This document shows positions 1 through 9,442 of a stretch of DNA of 64,000 bases, one piece after another. The notes beneath the pieces are model-generated. The model was not told the DNA's origin. It was given only the letters and a program-made list of their open reading frames with translations, and made no database searches. This DNA comes from Oceanospirillum sediminis. Its GTDB lineage: Bacteria; Pseudomonadota; Gammaproteobacteria; Pseudomonadales; Halomonadaceae. The position numbers were made by a program, and so were the translations under genes. The stretch is taken from assembly GCF_014164585.1 (NCBI RefSeq), contig NZ_JACJFM010000001.1, positions 124,001-188,000 on the forward strand, read 5' to 3'. How positions within the stretch are numbered: the stretch's first letter is position 1; every line of letters begins with the position of its first letter.

Positions 1-73
1 CACTTTAATATAACGCCAGCCCCGTTATGATCTTTGTCTGATAATTCTTTACCTGTCACAGTCAGAGCGATTT

Positions 74-610
74 ATGAAAGTCAGAGAGTGGGAAGCCAGC
101 GTCAACAATCAGTTGATCAAAGTACGTTATAAAGCGCCGGGATTTTACAAGGTCAGCTCATACGAACTTGAAATTGACGGTGAAATTATCAGGCAGGGAG
201 AACTCACATCACGACACTGGTGTGGCCGTATGAAGACCTTATACACCTTTACCGATAAATCCAGAGAGATAGATGTCCGCATCACTGCCAAAGGCTGCCA
301 GATTCTGGTCGACGGTGATCTGATCGCCGGGGATGCTAAACTGAAATACCCTGATCCGGAAAAAGCCAGAAGACAGGTTGAGCAGGGACCATTTCATTTC
401 TTTATTATGGTAGCACTGATCAGAATGGGATTTCCCCTGGCGATGCTGGTTACTCTGGCAAGTCTGAATCTGCCTTTTACCAGCCTGTACGAGTACTCAC
501 TGACCGATAAGGAAACCCTGCATTATCTCATTGAGAATACGCTTATCTTTAGTATTATCATCGGATATTTTCAGTGGCATAACACCAAACATGTCGCATT
601 GGACGGGTAA
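74..610 (+). CDS. Hypothetical protein with two C-terminal membrane segments
   Basis: I do not recognise this 178-residue protein. The first 100 or so residues are soluble and look beta-rich, with alternating hydrophobic positions, two VDG/IDG-type turns and two Trp. This pattern faintly recalls the FAIM1-like beta domain, but I would not assign it. Two hydrophobic helices follow at about 107-133 and 148-168, so the protein is probably anchored in the inner membrane with its N-terminal domain on one side. The ATG start has an AGAGCG stretch upstream. It stands alone, 197 bp before the cyclase gene on the same strand, and might be cotranscribed with it. Coding is supported by the intact frame and by codon use like the neighbours. 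Confidence 0.75.
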   Translation: MKVREWEASVNNQLIKVRYKAPGFYKVSSYELEIDGEIIRQGELTSRHWCGRMKTLYTFTDKSREIDVRITAKGCQILVDGDLIAGDAKLKYPDPEKARRQVEQGPFHFFIMVALIRMGFPLAMLVTLASLNLPFTSLYEYSLTDKETLHYLIENTLIFSIIIGYFQWHNTKHVALDG

Positions 611-807
611 ACAGAATTATCCTGTAAAACAGCACTTGTTCCGGCACTCTTTACGGTGCTCTTTCCAGTATTCGGCAAAGTAGTCGGAACTGTGTATTCT
701 GATAATCCAGATCGTTTGTACCCACTGCTCTGATCAACCTTATGCCGGTGATCGGATAGTTTATCAGGGCTTAAACCAGAATTTTCTGACCGCAGGCTCA
801 GGTTGTT

Positions 808-2610
808 ATGTCTGACAAAAAACTGCCTGAAAGCCGTTTTCCTGACTTTCAGCTGAACTTTATTAATGAAAAATCTTTTCTTGCTACACCCGGAGAGACT
901 CTGCTGTGCCAGGCTCTGAAAAATGAGATTCCCCATGTGCATGAGTGCGGAGGAAAAGGCTTATGCTCAACCTGCCGGGTCATTGTCGAAGATGGACTGG
1001 AGCATTGCTCCCCGGAAACAGCAGCTGAAAACCTGATTCGTCAGAGTAAGAATCTGCCCTCTTATATTCGTCTGGCCTGCCAGACGATTCCCCGAGGGCC
1101 TGTCAGTATCCGCCGTCTGGTTCGGGATAATTTTGATATCAGATCAGCGCTGGAAAACGGCCTGACACCCAGTGCAGAAAGTCAGGATCTTGCGATTATG
1201 TTTACCGACATCCGCAATTTCACTGAATTCAGTCAGCAGCACCTGCCTTATGATATTACCCATATGCTGAATCGTTACTTTAATGCCATGACCGATGTGG
1301 TACAGCATTATGGCGGTTACGTGGATAAGTTGCTGGGAGATGGCATGATGGTGCTGTTCGGACTGGATAAGTCCAGACAAACTCATCCCTGCGATGATGC
1401 GCTTCAGGCTGCACAACAGATGCAACTGGCGCTGGAGCAGCTGAACCAGTACTTTCTGGAGTCGTTTGATTACCTGTTTAAGATAGGCATAGGGATTGAT
1501 TTCGGGTCATCACTGACCGGCTATTTCGGTAGCAAGAATGACCAGAGTTTTACCGCTCTGGGCCCCAGTGTCAATCGGGCCGCCCGGATCGAAGCCTTAT
1601 GTAAAACCTATCAGTGTACGCTGCTGATATCTGATGAAGTAAAAAGCCATGCCAGAGAGCAGTATTCCTATACGGAATGTTATGATGTTCACCTGAAAGG
1701 CATTAAACAATCAACGCGAGTGTGGGGTTTAATATCACCGATACCCGCGCATCAGGGTCGTTCCCGGTTTGAAGAGGAGTTATTCATGGATATCAAACCC
1801 GATAACCTGCCCCAGGTCATTGGTAGTCCGGCCATTGCTGTCGCCGCCAGTTACCAGGGAGATAATCTGGTGCTTTATATTGGCCAGGCCAGCCTGTACA
1901 GCGATAACAGCCTGTCCTTTTATATGCCAGGCGGGCATCAGCTGAAAACCGGGGATTATCTGACTCTGCACCTGGATAACCGTACCGGCGTAGATGAGTT
2001 TGATGCGGATCTCAGGGTTTACCGAACCTCTTATAAGGGGCTGGTGACAGCAACAGAAAACGAATATACAGTACACATCGCTGTTCGGGATTTCAGTCTG
2101 GTACATGGTATGTCTGAAGTGCTGGCCGAGCGCCAGCCGGATTATGGTTTTCCACCTGACGGGCGACCTGTGAAAGCTCTGCCGGTTACCCCTCTGACCG
2201 ATATGCCAGAGCTGAATCACGAAGAGCACGATAATAAAATAGGCGTTCTGGTCACCCGCACACCAGAACAACCTCACACCACAGCGATGGCTTTTCTTTC
2301 CACCTCCGAAGACGATATTTTTATCATCTCCTTTCCATCAACCTTTAAAGTTCAGCAACTGCAAAAAGACAACCGCTGCTACTTTGCAATTGATGAACGA
2401 GCCAGCTTCACCTTTGAAAATGCCATTGACTGGAATTATGTGCTGATCGCCGCTGAAGCCTATGAAGTGCCAGTCGATCATCTGATTTATCAACCGGTAA
2501 AATCTGCCTTTATTGATAAAAACCCGTGGGAAATTGGATTTTTCGCAGATCCGAATGTCCGCCTGTATCACCTGAAGTGTCTGAGTACCGTGTGTCCTGC
2601 CAGGGCCTGA
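808..2610 (+). CDS. Ferredoxin-class III adenylate/guanylate cyclase fusion with C-terminal flavin-reductase-like barrel
   Basis: This 600-residue soluble protein has three parts. Residues 13-105 form a plant-type 2Fe-2S ferredoxin domain with Cys47, Cys53, Cys56 and Cys91. Residues 125-310 form a class III nucleotide cyclase domain: metal Asp134 (FTD) and Asp178 (LLGDG), base-selecting Lys174 and Thr249, and transition-state Asn256 and Arg260. The Lys/Thr pair is that of class IIIb adenylate cyclases, so cAMP is the likely product. Residues 475-600 resemble the PNPOx-like FMN-binding split barrel. Residues 345-445 are a beta-rich segment that I cannot name. By inference, a redox cluster and perhaps a flavin control cyclase output. 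All catalytic residues are present. The cyclase assignment is firm; the C-terminal assignment is tentative. Confidence 0.88.
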   Translation: MSDKKLPESRFPDFQLNFINEKSFLATPGETLLCQALKNEIPHVHECGGKGLCSTCRVIVEDGLEHCSPETAAENLIRQSKNLPSYIRLACQTIPRGPVSIRRLVRDNFDIRSALENGLTPSAESQDLAIMFTDIRNFTEFSQQHLPYDITHMLNRYFNAMTDVVQHYGGYVDKLLGDGMMVLFGLDKSRQTHPCDDALQAAQQMQLALEQLNQYFLESFDYLFKIGIGIDFGSSLTGYFGSKNDQSFTALGPSVNRAARIEALCKTYQCTLLISDEVKSHAREQYSYTECYDVHLKGIKQSTRVWGLISPIPAHQGRSRFEEELFMDIKPDNLPQVIGSPAIAVAASYQGDNLVLYIGQASLYSDNSLSFYMPGGHQLKTGDYLTLHLDNRTGVDEFDADLRVYRTSYKGLVTATENEYTVHIAVRDFSLVHGMSEVLAERQPDYGFPPDGRPVKALPVTPLTDMPELNHEEHDNKIGVLVTRTPEQPHTTAMAFLSTSEDDIFIISFPSTFKVQQLQKDNRCYFAIDERASFTFENAIDWNYVLIAAEAYEVPVDHLIYQPVKSAFIDKNPWEIGFFADPNVRLYHLKCLSTVCPARA

Positions 2611-2654
2611 TCATATTACCAACACCTGAGTCAGGCATCATGACAACACAATAG

Positions 2655-2673
2655 GGAGACAGCTCCTGTCTCC
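2655..2673. terminator. Hairpin between convergent genes
   Basis: GGAGACAG, a 3-base loop, then CTGTCTCC form a perfect 8-bp stem between the cyclase stop and the convergent acetyltransferase stop. No real T-run follows on either strand, so it is at best a weak or Rho-assisted terminator. Confidence 0.4.
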
Positions 2674-2720
2674 TGACCAGTATCAGATGCTTCTTCAGGA
2701 AAAGACGATTTCGCTCAGCA

Positions 2721-3281
2721 TTATTCAAAATGGCTGGTGTATTTTTCCTGCCATTCTGACCGGGTAATCCGGTATAACACATGCTCTCGTAACGTGCTGT
2801 CGTCCGGGACATCCGGGTGCATAAAATTCTCCCCGGTATTACTCATGCCCAGTTTTTCCATAACAGCCTGTGAACGCTGATTCGTCTGAGCGGTAAAAGA
2901 TACCACTTCATCCAGAACCAGCTGTTCAAAAGCATAGTGCAGTGCCGCCGTCGCAGCTTCTGTGGCATAACCTCTATTCCAGTGCTCTTTCGCCAGTCTC
3001 CAGCCCACCTCAACGCAAGGAGCAAAAGGCAGATTAGCCTTTGGCATATGCAGACCTGTAAAACCGATAAACTTATCCAGCCCCCTGAGTTCTACTGCCC
3101 AGAAGCCCCAGTCCCGCTCCTGAATAAGCGACTGAATTTTTCGGGCCATGGCATCACTTTCCTCTTCTGTCAGCCGCGAAGGGAAAAATTCCATCACATC
3201 CGGATCACTGCACATTCGATAAAAAGGCGCAAAATCATCTTCTGTCCACTGTCTGAGAATCAGTCTGTCAGTTGTTAACAT
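2721..3281 (-). CDS. GNAT family N-acetyltransferase (RimJ/RimL-like)
   Basis: This 186-residue protein starts with the typical TDRLILRQWTEDDF opening of the RimJ/RimL branch of GNAT enzymes, which transfer acetyl from acetyl-CoA to amines (ribosomal protein N-termini or small molecules). The central region has WAVELRG followed by FIGFTG, then EVGWRLAKEHWNRGYATEA, the acetyl-CoA pyrophosphate-binding loop (Q/R-x-x-G-x-A/G type). NQRSQAVMEKLGM near residue 140 is the usual C-terminal signature. Length is normal for the family. It is convergent with the cyclase gene and probably monocistronic. The substrate cannot be told from sequence. Confidence 0.9.
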   Translation of the reverse strand: MLTTDRLILRQWTEDDFAPFYRMCSDPDVMEFFPSRLTEEESDAMARKIQSLIQERDWGFWAVELRGLDKFIGFTGLHMPKANLPFAPCVEVGWRLAKEHWNRGYATEAATAALHYAFEQLVLDEVVSFTAQTNQRSQAVMEKLGMSNTGENFMHPDVPDDSTLREHVLYRITRSEWQEKYTSHFE

Positions 3282-3810
3282 GGCGTTATCTCTGAGGTAG
3301 CTATTACAGTCATTAAATAATAATAAAAGCCAGCCTGAATTTGGTTGACCAGATCTGCCTTAAAACAAGTAAATCATTCTAATTATCTGATTAATAAAGA
3401 AAAAAACTCAACCAGAAAACTATGGTAACGACTTTATGCTGTCGGGCAAAGTAATACAGACCAGCCAGATGTAAGAAAGTTTGGCATTCTGATGAAAGAA
3501 GAAAGACAGTTTGCAGACATTACAATGAAAGTTTCCACAGAGATATTGCATCAGATTGTGGATAAGTTGCAGATAACTTTTTGACTCCCTTACTTAATGC
3601 GCCTTTGCCTGATTTGATCATTTTTTATACAGCTAACAGTCGCTATGCACGACTTTATACTCGCCCGACTTTTTTCTGAAAAAGCCCTGCTGATCCAGCA
3701 TATTTCCGAGTCTTTAACTACAGTATTTAAAAGCGTATGGATTTCTTCTTCTCCCATTACAGAACAAGCTATACCGACAAATGGAGTCGGAAGTTTGTCT
3801 GAGGCTGATT
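3282..3810. other. Intergenic region upstream of chemoreceptor gene
   Basis: 529 bp divergent region between the acetyltransferase and the chemoreceptor. It is AT-rich in its first half. It holds a 33-bp element with a DnaA-box-like core (listed separately). A short open frame from 3645 overlaps the chemoreceptor start but lacks a ribosome site or family resemblance, and is not called as a gene. Confidence 0.6.
3532..3579. repeat. DnaA-box-containing repeat, copy A
   Basis: TTTCCACA at 3532-3539 and the perfect DnaA-box complement TGTGGATAA at 3557-3565 face each other. The 33-bp segment 3547-3579 matches 30 of 33 bases of copy B upstream of dapE (10955-10987). AAGTT and AACTT arms follow the box. 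The role is unknown. Confidence 0.65.
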
Positions 3811-5772
3811 ATGATAAAAACAATGAAACTACGGACACAACTGGGAGCAGGCTTTGGTCTGGTCGTTTCACTTCTGGTTATTATTTCTATGATCTCCTTC
3901 ATGGGCCTGAAAAGTACCTATCAGGGCTTCACTGAATACCGGGAGCTTGCCCGAGATACCAATCTTGCCGGACGAGTACAGGCCAATATGTTATCGATGC
4001 GACTGGCTGTGCTGGGATTTATTAATACCCGCTCAGACAGTGCTCTGGAAACCTTTGAAACCCGGAAAAATAAAATGGAGCAGTTTCTGGAACAGGCAAG
4101 AGTCGAGATTCAGAAACCTGAACGAGCCGCGTTGATCAGAGAAGCCAGCCAGGAAGTCCAGACCTACGAATCCGCTTTTTCAGACGTTGTCTCTTTATTC
4201 CGGGAAAGAAATAAAGTGGTGTCGTCCCGTTTAGACCCGGCAGGATTAGCCATGCGGGTCTCTCTGACGGATATTATGCACTCAGCCTATCGTGATGATG
4301 ATGCCTCAGCCGCCTACCTGGCAGGGCTTGCTCAGGAATCTGCATTACAGGGACGCTTATACGTCACTCAATATCTGCTCACCAATAAAACTGAAGATGC
4401 CAGCAAAGCTAAAAAGGAATTATTGGAAAAGCTTCCACCTGCCATCAGACAACTGGATCAGGCATTACAGAACCCTGAGCGTCGTCAGCTGCTGGCAGAA
4501 CTGCAACAACAGTATCAGATTTATACACAGGCATTCAGCGATGTTCAGACAATCATCACACAACGTAATGATCTGATTAATAACACTCTGAATAGGATTG
4601 GGCCGGTTGTCGCAGACAAAATTGAGCAGGTGAAACTCTCGGTTAAGCGGGAGCAGGATACCCTTGGCCCTACGCTTCAGTCAGATACAGAACAGGCTTT
4701 GGCGACAGTCAGTATCATGGCCATCCTGGCAACACTGGCCGGGATTCTGATCGCCTGGTATATGACAAAGGTCATCAGAACTCCTATCGGTGGAGAACCC
4801 TCCAGAATTGCTGCGATTACTCAATCCATAGCAGAGGGTAATCTGGCCCTGGATCTGGCAACCAGTCAGAAGGATACCGGTATCTATCGCTCCGTTTGCT
4901 CAATGTCAGCCAACCTGAAAAAACTGATCAGTGGCATCATAGAAGCCAATAAGCAACTCACCTCCAGCGCAGTGAAAGGCTCTGAAGCTGCCAGAGAAAA
5001 CGCAGAGACAGTACGCCACCAGCAGGGTATGACCAATCAGGTCACCAGTGCAGTCATTGACATGAATGCCAGAATTCAGGACGTAGTATCCCATGCCTCC
5101 GAATCAGCTCAGAAATCTGTCGAAGGGAAAACAGAGATCCAGAAAGGCAAAAACAGCGTTCGTCAGACGGTGGAGTCCATTAATGAGCTGGCCAGTAATC
5201 TGAATAATTCGATGCAGACCATCAAAGAGCTGGAGCAGAAGAGCATAGAGATAGGCTCCGTCGTTGAAGTTATTCAGAGTATCTCAGAACAGACTAATCT
5301 GCTGGCACTGAATGCGGCCATTGAAGCAGCCCGTGCCGGAGAGCAGGGACGAGGCTTTGCCGTGGTTGCTGATGAAGTGCGTATGCTCGCCCAGAAAACA
5401 CAGGACTCAACCACCGAAATCCAGGAAATCATACTCGACCTTCAACAACGCACTAAAACCACAGTACATGCTATTGAGGAAAGCTCCGATATGGTTAATG
5501 ACACGGTTCTCCGCTCTCAGGAAACCGACGAAGCGTTGTCTGTCATTGAAGACATTATTGATCAGATCGCCAGTATGAATACTCAGGTGGCTCATTCCGT
5601 TGAACTGCAATCTCATATGGCCAGCGATATTACAGAAAATATGGAACGTCTGTCTGCCACCCTGGAGAATACCACCAGAATTGCCTCTAATACTGAAGTA
5701 TCCACCCAGGAGGTGAGAAATATGGCCCACAAACTGGCGCATCTGATATCAGGTTTTAAGGTCAGCCAGTAA
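3811..5772 (+). CDS. Methyl-accepting chemotaxis protein
   Basis: This transmembrane chemoreceptor of 653 residues signals to CheA/CheW. TM1 lies at about residues 10-33. A long all-helical periplasmic sensor of about 260 residues follows, a size that fits helical bimodular (HBM) or double four-helix domains. TM2 is at about 296-318, then a HAMP-like linker and the cytoplasmic coiled-coil domain. The highly conserved hairpin tip ([20 protein letters not shown]) is at about residue 492 onward, with [12 protein letters not shown] after it. The ATG at 3811 is chosen because GAGG at 3801-3804 lies six bases upstream; an earlier ATG at 3781 lacks this. No CheR-tethering pentapeptide is seen at the C-terminus. 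The ligand is unknown. Confidence 0.93.
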   Translation: MIKTMKLRTQLGAGFGLVVSLLVIISMISFMGLKSTYQGFTEYRELARDTNLAGRVQANMLSMRLAVLGFINTRSDSALETFETRKNKMEQFLEQARVEIQKPERAALIREASQEVQTYESAFSDVVSLFRERNKVVSSRLDPAGLAMRVSLTDIMHSAYRDDDASAAYLAGLAQESALQGRLYVTQYLLTNKTEDASKAKKELLEKLPPAIRQLDQALQNPERRQLLAELQQQYQIYTQAFSDVQTIITQRNDLINNTLNRIGPVVADKIEQVKLSVKREQDTLGPTLQSDTEQALATVSIMAILATLAGILIAWYMTKVIRTPIGGEPSRIAAITQSIAEGNLALDLATSQKDTGIYRSVCSMSANLKKLISGIIEANKQLTSSAVKGSEAARENAETVRHQQGMTNQVTSAVIDMNARIQDVVSHASESAQKSVEGKTEIQKGKNSVRQTVESINELASNLNNSMQTIKELEQKSIEIGSVVEVIQSISEQTNLLALNAAIEAARAGEQGRGFAVVADEVRMLAQKTQDSTTEIQEIILDLQQRTKTTVHAIEESSDMVNDTVLRSQETDEALSVIEDIIDQIASMNTQVAHSVELQSHMASDITENMERLSATLENTTRIASNTEVSTQEVRNMAHKLAHLISGFKVSQ

Positions 5773-5783
5773 CGTCGGATAGA

Positions 5784-5833
5784 CTCAGGGTGAGATGCCT
5801 GTTAGCCAGAAATGTAACCAGCCACACCCTGAG
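5784..5833. terminator. Long-loop hairpin between convergent genes
   Basis: CTCAGGGTG at 5784-5792 pairs with CACCCTGAG at 5825-5833 around a 32-base loop, between the chemoreceptor and the convergent AraC gene. There is no T-run, so its role as a terminator is uncertain. Confidence 0.35.
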
Positions 5834-5835
5834 CA

Positions 5836-6633
5836 CTATTGCCTGATCATTCGACGGGTCTGTCCAGGAGTCTGACCAAAAAGCTTTTTATATGCTCGGG
5901 ATAAACTGGATGCATCGGAAAAGCCCAGTTCTTCAGCAATCGTCATTTGTGATAGTTGCGTTGTCTGTATAAGCAAGCGGGCTTTCTCGAGGCGTCTGTT
6001 CATCACATACTTCTGAGGAGACATGCCAAACTGCAGATTGAACAGACTGTAAAAATGACTCTGACTCAGATAGAAAAGATCCGCCAGTTGCTGATTATCA
6101 GGAGGATTGTTCATGTGGGCATCGAGAAAAGCGTTCAGACGCTGAACATCAATTCTGAATCCAGAGCTATTAGCCAGAATATCAATCCGGTTTCCGTCCT
6201 GTTCGCATAATTGCAGCAGCAATAAAGGCAGTAACTGACAGTTAAGCGCTGCAGAAACAGAGCGATACTGTGCAATTCGTAACGATGTAAACTTCAGTAA
6301 AGCCACTGTATCAGGAGAAATCATAGAAAAGCCCGGTTTGCTCAACCATTCCTGATAGATGGATATATCAGAACTCTGCTCAATGGCAGTGACCAGAGGG
6401 TCTGCATGGGGAATATCCATGACAAGAAGTTCGCAATCCTCACTCAGTCCTTGATAAAAATGAGCTTCATCACCAGGCACCACTGCAAACGAACCCAATG
6501 AAAGATTCTGTCCTCCCGCGCGTGTAAGCTCACATGCCATTTCACCTTTCCAGCCAATCAGAATCTGGGAAAAGTGATGGCAATGCTGCCCGCTCTGACT
6601 GGCAATCAGATTACGTCGAATCACGCTATTCAT
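5836..6633 (-). CDS. AraC family transcriptional regulator
   Basis: This 265-residue regulator has an N-terminal cupin-type sensing half (HCHHFSQILIGWKGEM and the following beta strands) and a C-terminal AraC/XylS DNA-binding half with two helix-turn-helix motifs at roughly residues 170-265 (LADLFYLSQSHFYSLF, then MTIAEELGFSDASSLSRAY and KKLFGQTP). The ATG at 6633 is preferred over the in-frame TTG at 6645 because GGAA sits just upstream of it. The gene is divergent from the cyclodeaminase/antiporter/dehydrogenase operon, with 241 bp between them, so it most likely controls that operon in response to a substrate of the pathway. Confidence 0.9.
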   Translation of the reverse strand: MNSVIRRNLIASQSGQHCHHFSQILIGWKGEMACELTRAGGQNLSLGSFAVVPGDEAHFYQGLSEDCELLVMDIPHADPLVTAIEQSSDISIYQEWLSKPGFSMISPDTVALLKFTSLRIAQYRSVSAALNCQLLPLLLLQLCEQDGNRIDILANSSGFRIDVQRLNAFLDAHMNNPPDNQQLADLFYLSQSHFYSLFNLQFGMSPQKYVMNRRLEKARLLIQTTQLSQMTIAEELGFSDASSLSRAYKKLFGQTPGQTRRMIRQ

Positions 6634-6874
6634 GAGTTGTTCCAATAGTAAAGGCGAATAACTTTGCTGAAACAGATATCACTTCGTGCACAGAATGCGC
6701 TTTTACCACAAGAATGACACCCTTTAACAGACTATCACTATTTTCTGAATACCGTCCAGACTACCTGAACACAGGTAGAATCAGAGCCTGGGTCAACAAG
6801 TTCAGAGTTATCGACAAAGACATGCCTTTTCAGCTTGCTAACATGCTACGGAAATAAAAAAACGAGATTTAACA

Positions 6875-7840
6875 ATGCAAATTGATGCCAATGCTGTCTG
6901 CCAGTTACTTCCCTGGCCTGCTCTGATTGATGCCCTTGAAGATATTTTTATCCGTCAGGTCGGCGCACCGGTCCGGCACCATCACACCGTCAGGGTTCCT
7001 GGAGAACCCGATGCAACACTGCTGCTGATGCCTGCGTGGCTCGAAGGGGAATATCTTGGAGTTAAACAGGTCAATGTGTTTCCCGGAAACAACGCTCGCA
7101 GTCTGCCCGGACTAACAAGCCATTACACACTTAGCTGTGGAAAAAGTGGTCGTCCTTTAGCGCAACTGGATGGTAATGAGATTACCGCCCGGCGTACAGC
7201 TGCAGCATCTGCAATGGCATCCCGTTACCTATCCAGAGAGGATACCCGTACGATGCTGATGGTGGGGGCTGGCCGAATGGGGCAAAGATTAATCCCCGCC
7301 CATATGAGTGTAAGACCTATCGATAAAGTGCTGGTCTGGGATCGCGCCGAAGCCAGCGCTCAGGCTCTGGTAAACCAGCTGAAAGAGAAGGGCGTTGATG
7401 CCGAAGTATGCCTATACGACCAACTGAGGTCTGCCGCCAGTGACGTTGATCTGATCAGCTGCGCAACGATGGCAACCACCCCTCTTATTCAGGGTCAATG
7501 GTTAAAACCTGGCACTCATCTTGATCTTGTTGGCAGCTTTACTCCGGATATGAGAGAAGCCGATAACGATGTTATGACCAGAGGCAATATCTTTGTCGAT
7601 ACCCGAGCTGGCGCCTTATCAGAAACCGGAGATCTGATCAGCCCGATTAAAGATGGCGTGATCAGTGAAGACCATATTCTGGCCGAGTTTTCAGAGCTTT
7701 GTAGTGGCCGTCATTCCGGTCGCTCTGCTCTGGATGATCCTGAGCAAAGTATTACCGTCTTTAAATCGGTTGGTGACTCCAGAGAAGATCTGGCCGCAGC
7801 AATACTCGCTTACCAGAGAAATCTGCAACAAAACAGATAA
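6875..7840 (+). CDS. Ornithine cyclodeaminase/mu-crystallin family protein, probable cyclic imino acid reductase
   Basis: This 321-residue protein belongs to the NAD(P)-dependent ornithine cyclodeaminase/mu-crystallin family. Visible motifs are the substrate region LGVKQVNVFPGN, the conserved block EITARRTAAASAMASRYL, and the Rossmann loop MLMVGAGRMGQ (GxGxxG) near residues 128-138. Members either cyclise ornithine to proline or reduce delta1-pyrroline-2-carboxylate or delta1-piperideine-2-carboxylate to L-proline or L-pipecolate. The adjacent DadA-like dehydrogenase favours the reductase role, since oxidation of D-proline or D-lysine yields such cyclic imines; this is inference. It is the first gene of a three-gene operon, with a perfect hairpin before the second. 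Confidence 0.85.
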   Translation: MQIDANAVCQLLPWPALIDALEDIFIRQVGAPVRHHHTVRVPGEPDATLLLMPAWLEGEYLGVKQVNVFPGNNARSLPGLTSHYTLSCGKSGRPLAQLDGNEITARRTAAASAMASRYLSREDTRTMLMVGAGRMGQRLIPAHMSVRPIDKVLVWDRAEASAQALVNQLKEKGVDAEVCLYDQLRSAASDVDLISCATMATTPLIQGQWLKPGTHLDLVGSFTPDMREADNDVMTRGNIFVDTRAGALSETGDLISPIKDGVISEDHILAEFSELCSGRHSGRSALDDPEQSITVFKSVGDSREDLAAAILAYQRNLQQNR

Positions 7841-7848
7841 CCACCCCT

Positions 7849-7888
7849 CCGGATTACCTTAATTAACGATTTAAGTCAGGTAATCCGG
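7849..7888 (+). other. Intra-operon inverted repeat
   Basis: CCGGATTACCT at 7849-7859 and AGGTAATCCGG at 7878-7888 form a perfect 11-bp stem with an 18-base loop, between the reductase stop and the transporter start. With no T-run it is more likely an mRNA-stabilising or differential-expression hairpin than a terminator. Confidence 0.5.
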
Positions 7889-7942
7889 GGATGACATAAC
7901 AATAAACATAACAGATGAATATTCATTCATGGAGCATCAATA

Positions 7943-9391
7943 ATGATGAACAATAAGTCTCCAGATATCACCATGCCCTCTGTCAGTATCGCCCTGATCC
8001 CCATAATATCGACCATTATACTGCTGGGTATTCAGATCTTTTATTACGATGATTTTACGCCTCACATTGCTCTGGCGATTGGTTTTGCCATCACTGCAAT
8101 TGTGGGCTGGTCCCAGGGCTATCGCTGGAAAGACATTGAACAGGGCGCTTTTCATGTTATCCATGTCGCTATGCCTTCCATTGCGACCCTGATCGTAGTG
8201 GGTATGCTGTTAAGCACCTGGATTGCCAGCGGTACAGTTCCCACACTGATCTACTATGGCCTTGAAGTCATTAATCCAGGCTGGTTTCTGGCTGCCTGCA
8301 TGCTGTTATGTTCTGTGGTCTCTTTATCTATCGGCTCCAGCTGGACAACCGTAGGTACCGTTGGTCTGGCACTGGTCGGGATAGGAACAGCTTTTGATGT
8401 GCCTTTGTACTGGACGGCAGGAGCCGTCGTATCAGGGGCATTTTTCGGAGATAAAATCTCTCCATTATCAGATACCACAAACCTGGCTGCAGCCGTTACA
8501 GAAACCAATGTCTTTGATCATATTCGCAATATGATGCCGACAACGATACCGGCTATGCTGATCGCATTTCTTCTGTATCTGTTTATAGGAGGGTCTGCTG
8601 CCGAAAACAGTCAGCTGGCACAAATCACAGATTTTAAAAACGGACTGGCTGAACACTTTGAGCTGGGACTGTTACCGTTATTACCTCTGATTATCGTTAT
8701 GGCGCTGGCCTTTTTTAAAGTCGCTCCTATCCCGGCATTATTTACCGGCTTTGCTGCCGGGGCTGTTGTCGCCTGGGTGAATTACGATTATAACCTGAAT
8801 CAATTGCTGACCTTTGCCCACTCCGGATTCAGTATTGAGACCCACAATGATGCTCTGAACAGTCTGCTAAACAGAGGCGGAGTCTCTTCCATGACCTGGG
8901 TGGTCACTCTGATGATGTTTGCACTGGCTTATGGCGGCGCACTTGAACGTACCCGCTGCCTTGAAGCTATTGTGGGTAAACTCTCTCACCTGACACGCAG
9001 TTATAAAGGCCTGCAGACTAACGCCATCCTGACGTCAATTACCACGAATGCTGTATCGGGTGATGTCTACCTGTCAATCGCATTACCCGGACGTATGTAT
9101 GCCCCGGAATATGATCGTGTGGGTTATAGCCGGTTAAACCTTTCTCGTGCCATTGAAGAAGGGGGAACTCTGGTGTCTCCACTCATTCCATGGAATGCCG
9201 GAGGGGCTTTTGTCATGGGAGCACTGGGACTCAGTGTCGCTTCAGGTGACTATAGTGCCCTGTTATATGCTCCTCTGGCTTTCGCCTGCTGGTTATCTCC
9301 GGTCATTGGTATTTTCTATGCCCAGCTGGGACTATTCTCCCCCAGAGCAGAAAACCGTCAGAATCACATGATGGAAAAAACAGAAGCCTGA
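7943..9391 (+). CDS. NhaC family sodium/proton antiporter-like transporter
   Basis: This 482-residue inner-membrane protein has about 11-12 hydrophobic segments and the NhaC-family pattern, including GSSWTTVGTVGLALVGIG, ISPLSDTTNLAAAV and the C-terminal EEGGTLVSPLIPWNAGGA block. Classical NhaC exchanges Na+ for H+, but relatives include malate/lactate antiporters and a predicted lysine carrier (LysW), so substrate-coupled uptake is possible. It lies between the imino acid reductase and the D-amino acid dehydrogenase-like gene, which suggests that it imports their amino-acid substrate. Two ATGs (7943 and 7946) are possible; GGAG at 7931-7934 suits the first. Confidence 0.88.
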   Translation: MMNNKSPDITMPSVSIALIPIISTIILLGIQIFYYDDFTPHIALAIGFAITAIVGWSQGYRWKDIEQGAFHVIHVAMPSIATLIVVGMLLSTWIASGTVPTLIYYGLEVINPGWFLAACMLLCSVVSLSIGSSWTTVGTVGLALVGIGTAFDVPLYWTAGAVVSGAFFGDKISPLSDTTNLAAAVTETNVFDHIRNMMPTTIPAMLIAFLLYLFIGGSAAENSQLAQITDFKNGLAEHFELGLLPLLPLIIVMALAFFKVAPIPALFTGFAAGAVVAWVNYDYNLNQLLTFAHSGFSIETHNDALNSLLNRGGVSSMTWVVTLMMFALAYGGALERTRCLEAIVGKLSHLTRSYKGLQTNAILTSITTNAVSGDVYLSIALPGRMYAPEYDRVGYSRLNLSRAIEEGGTLVSPLIPWNAGGAFVMGALGLSVASGDYSALLYAPLAFACWLSPVIGIFYAQLGLFSPRAENRQNHMMEKTEA

Positions 9392-9442
9392 TCTGTAAAG
9401 CAGAGCAGGACAGGCACGCACCGTTAATGGCCGGATAAAAAT

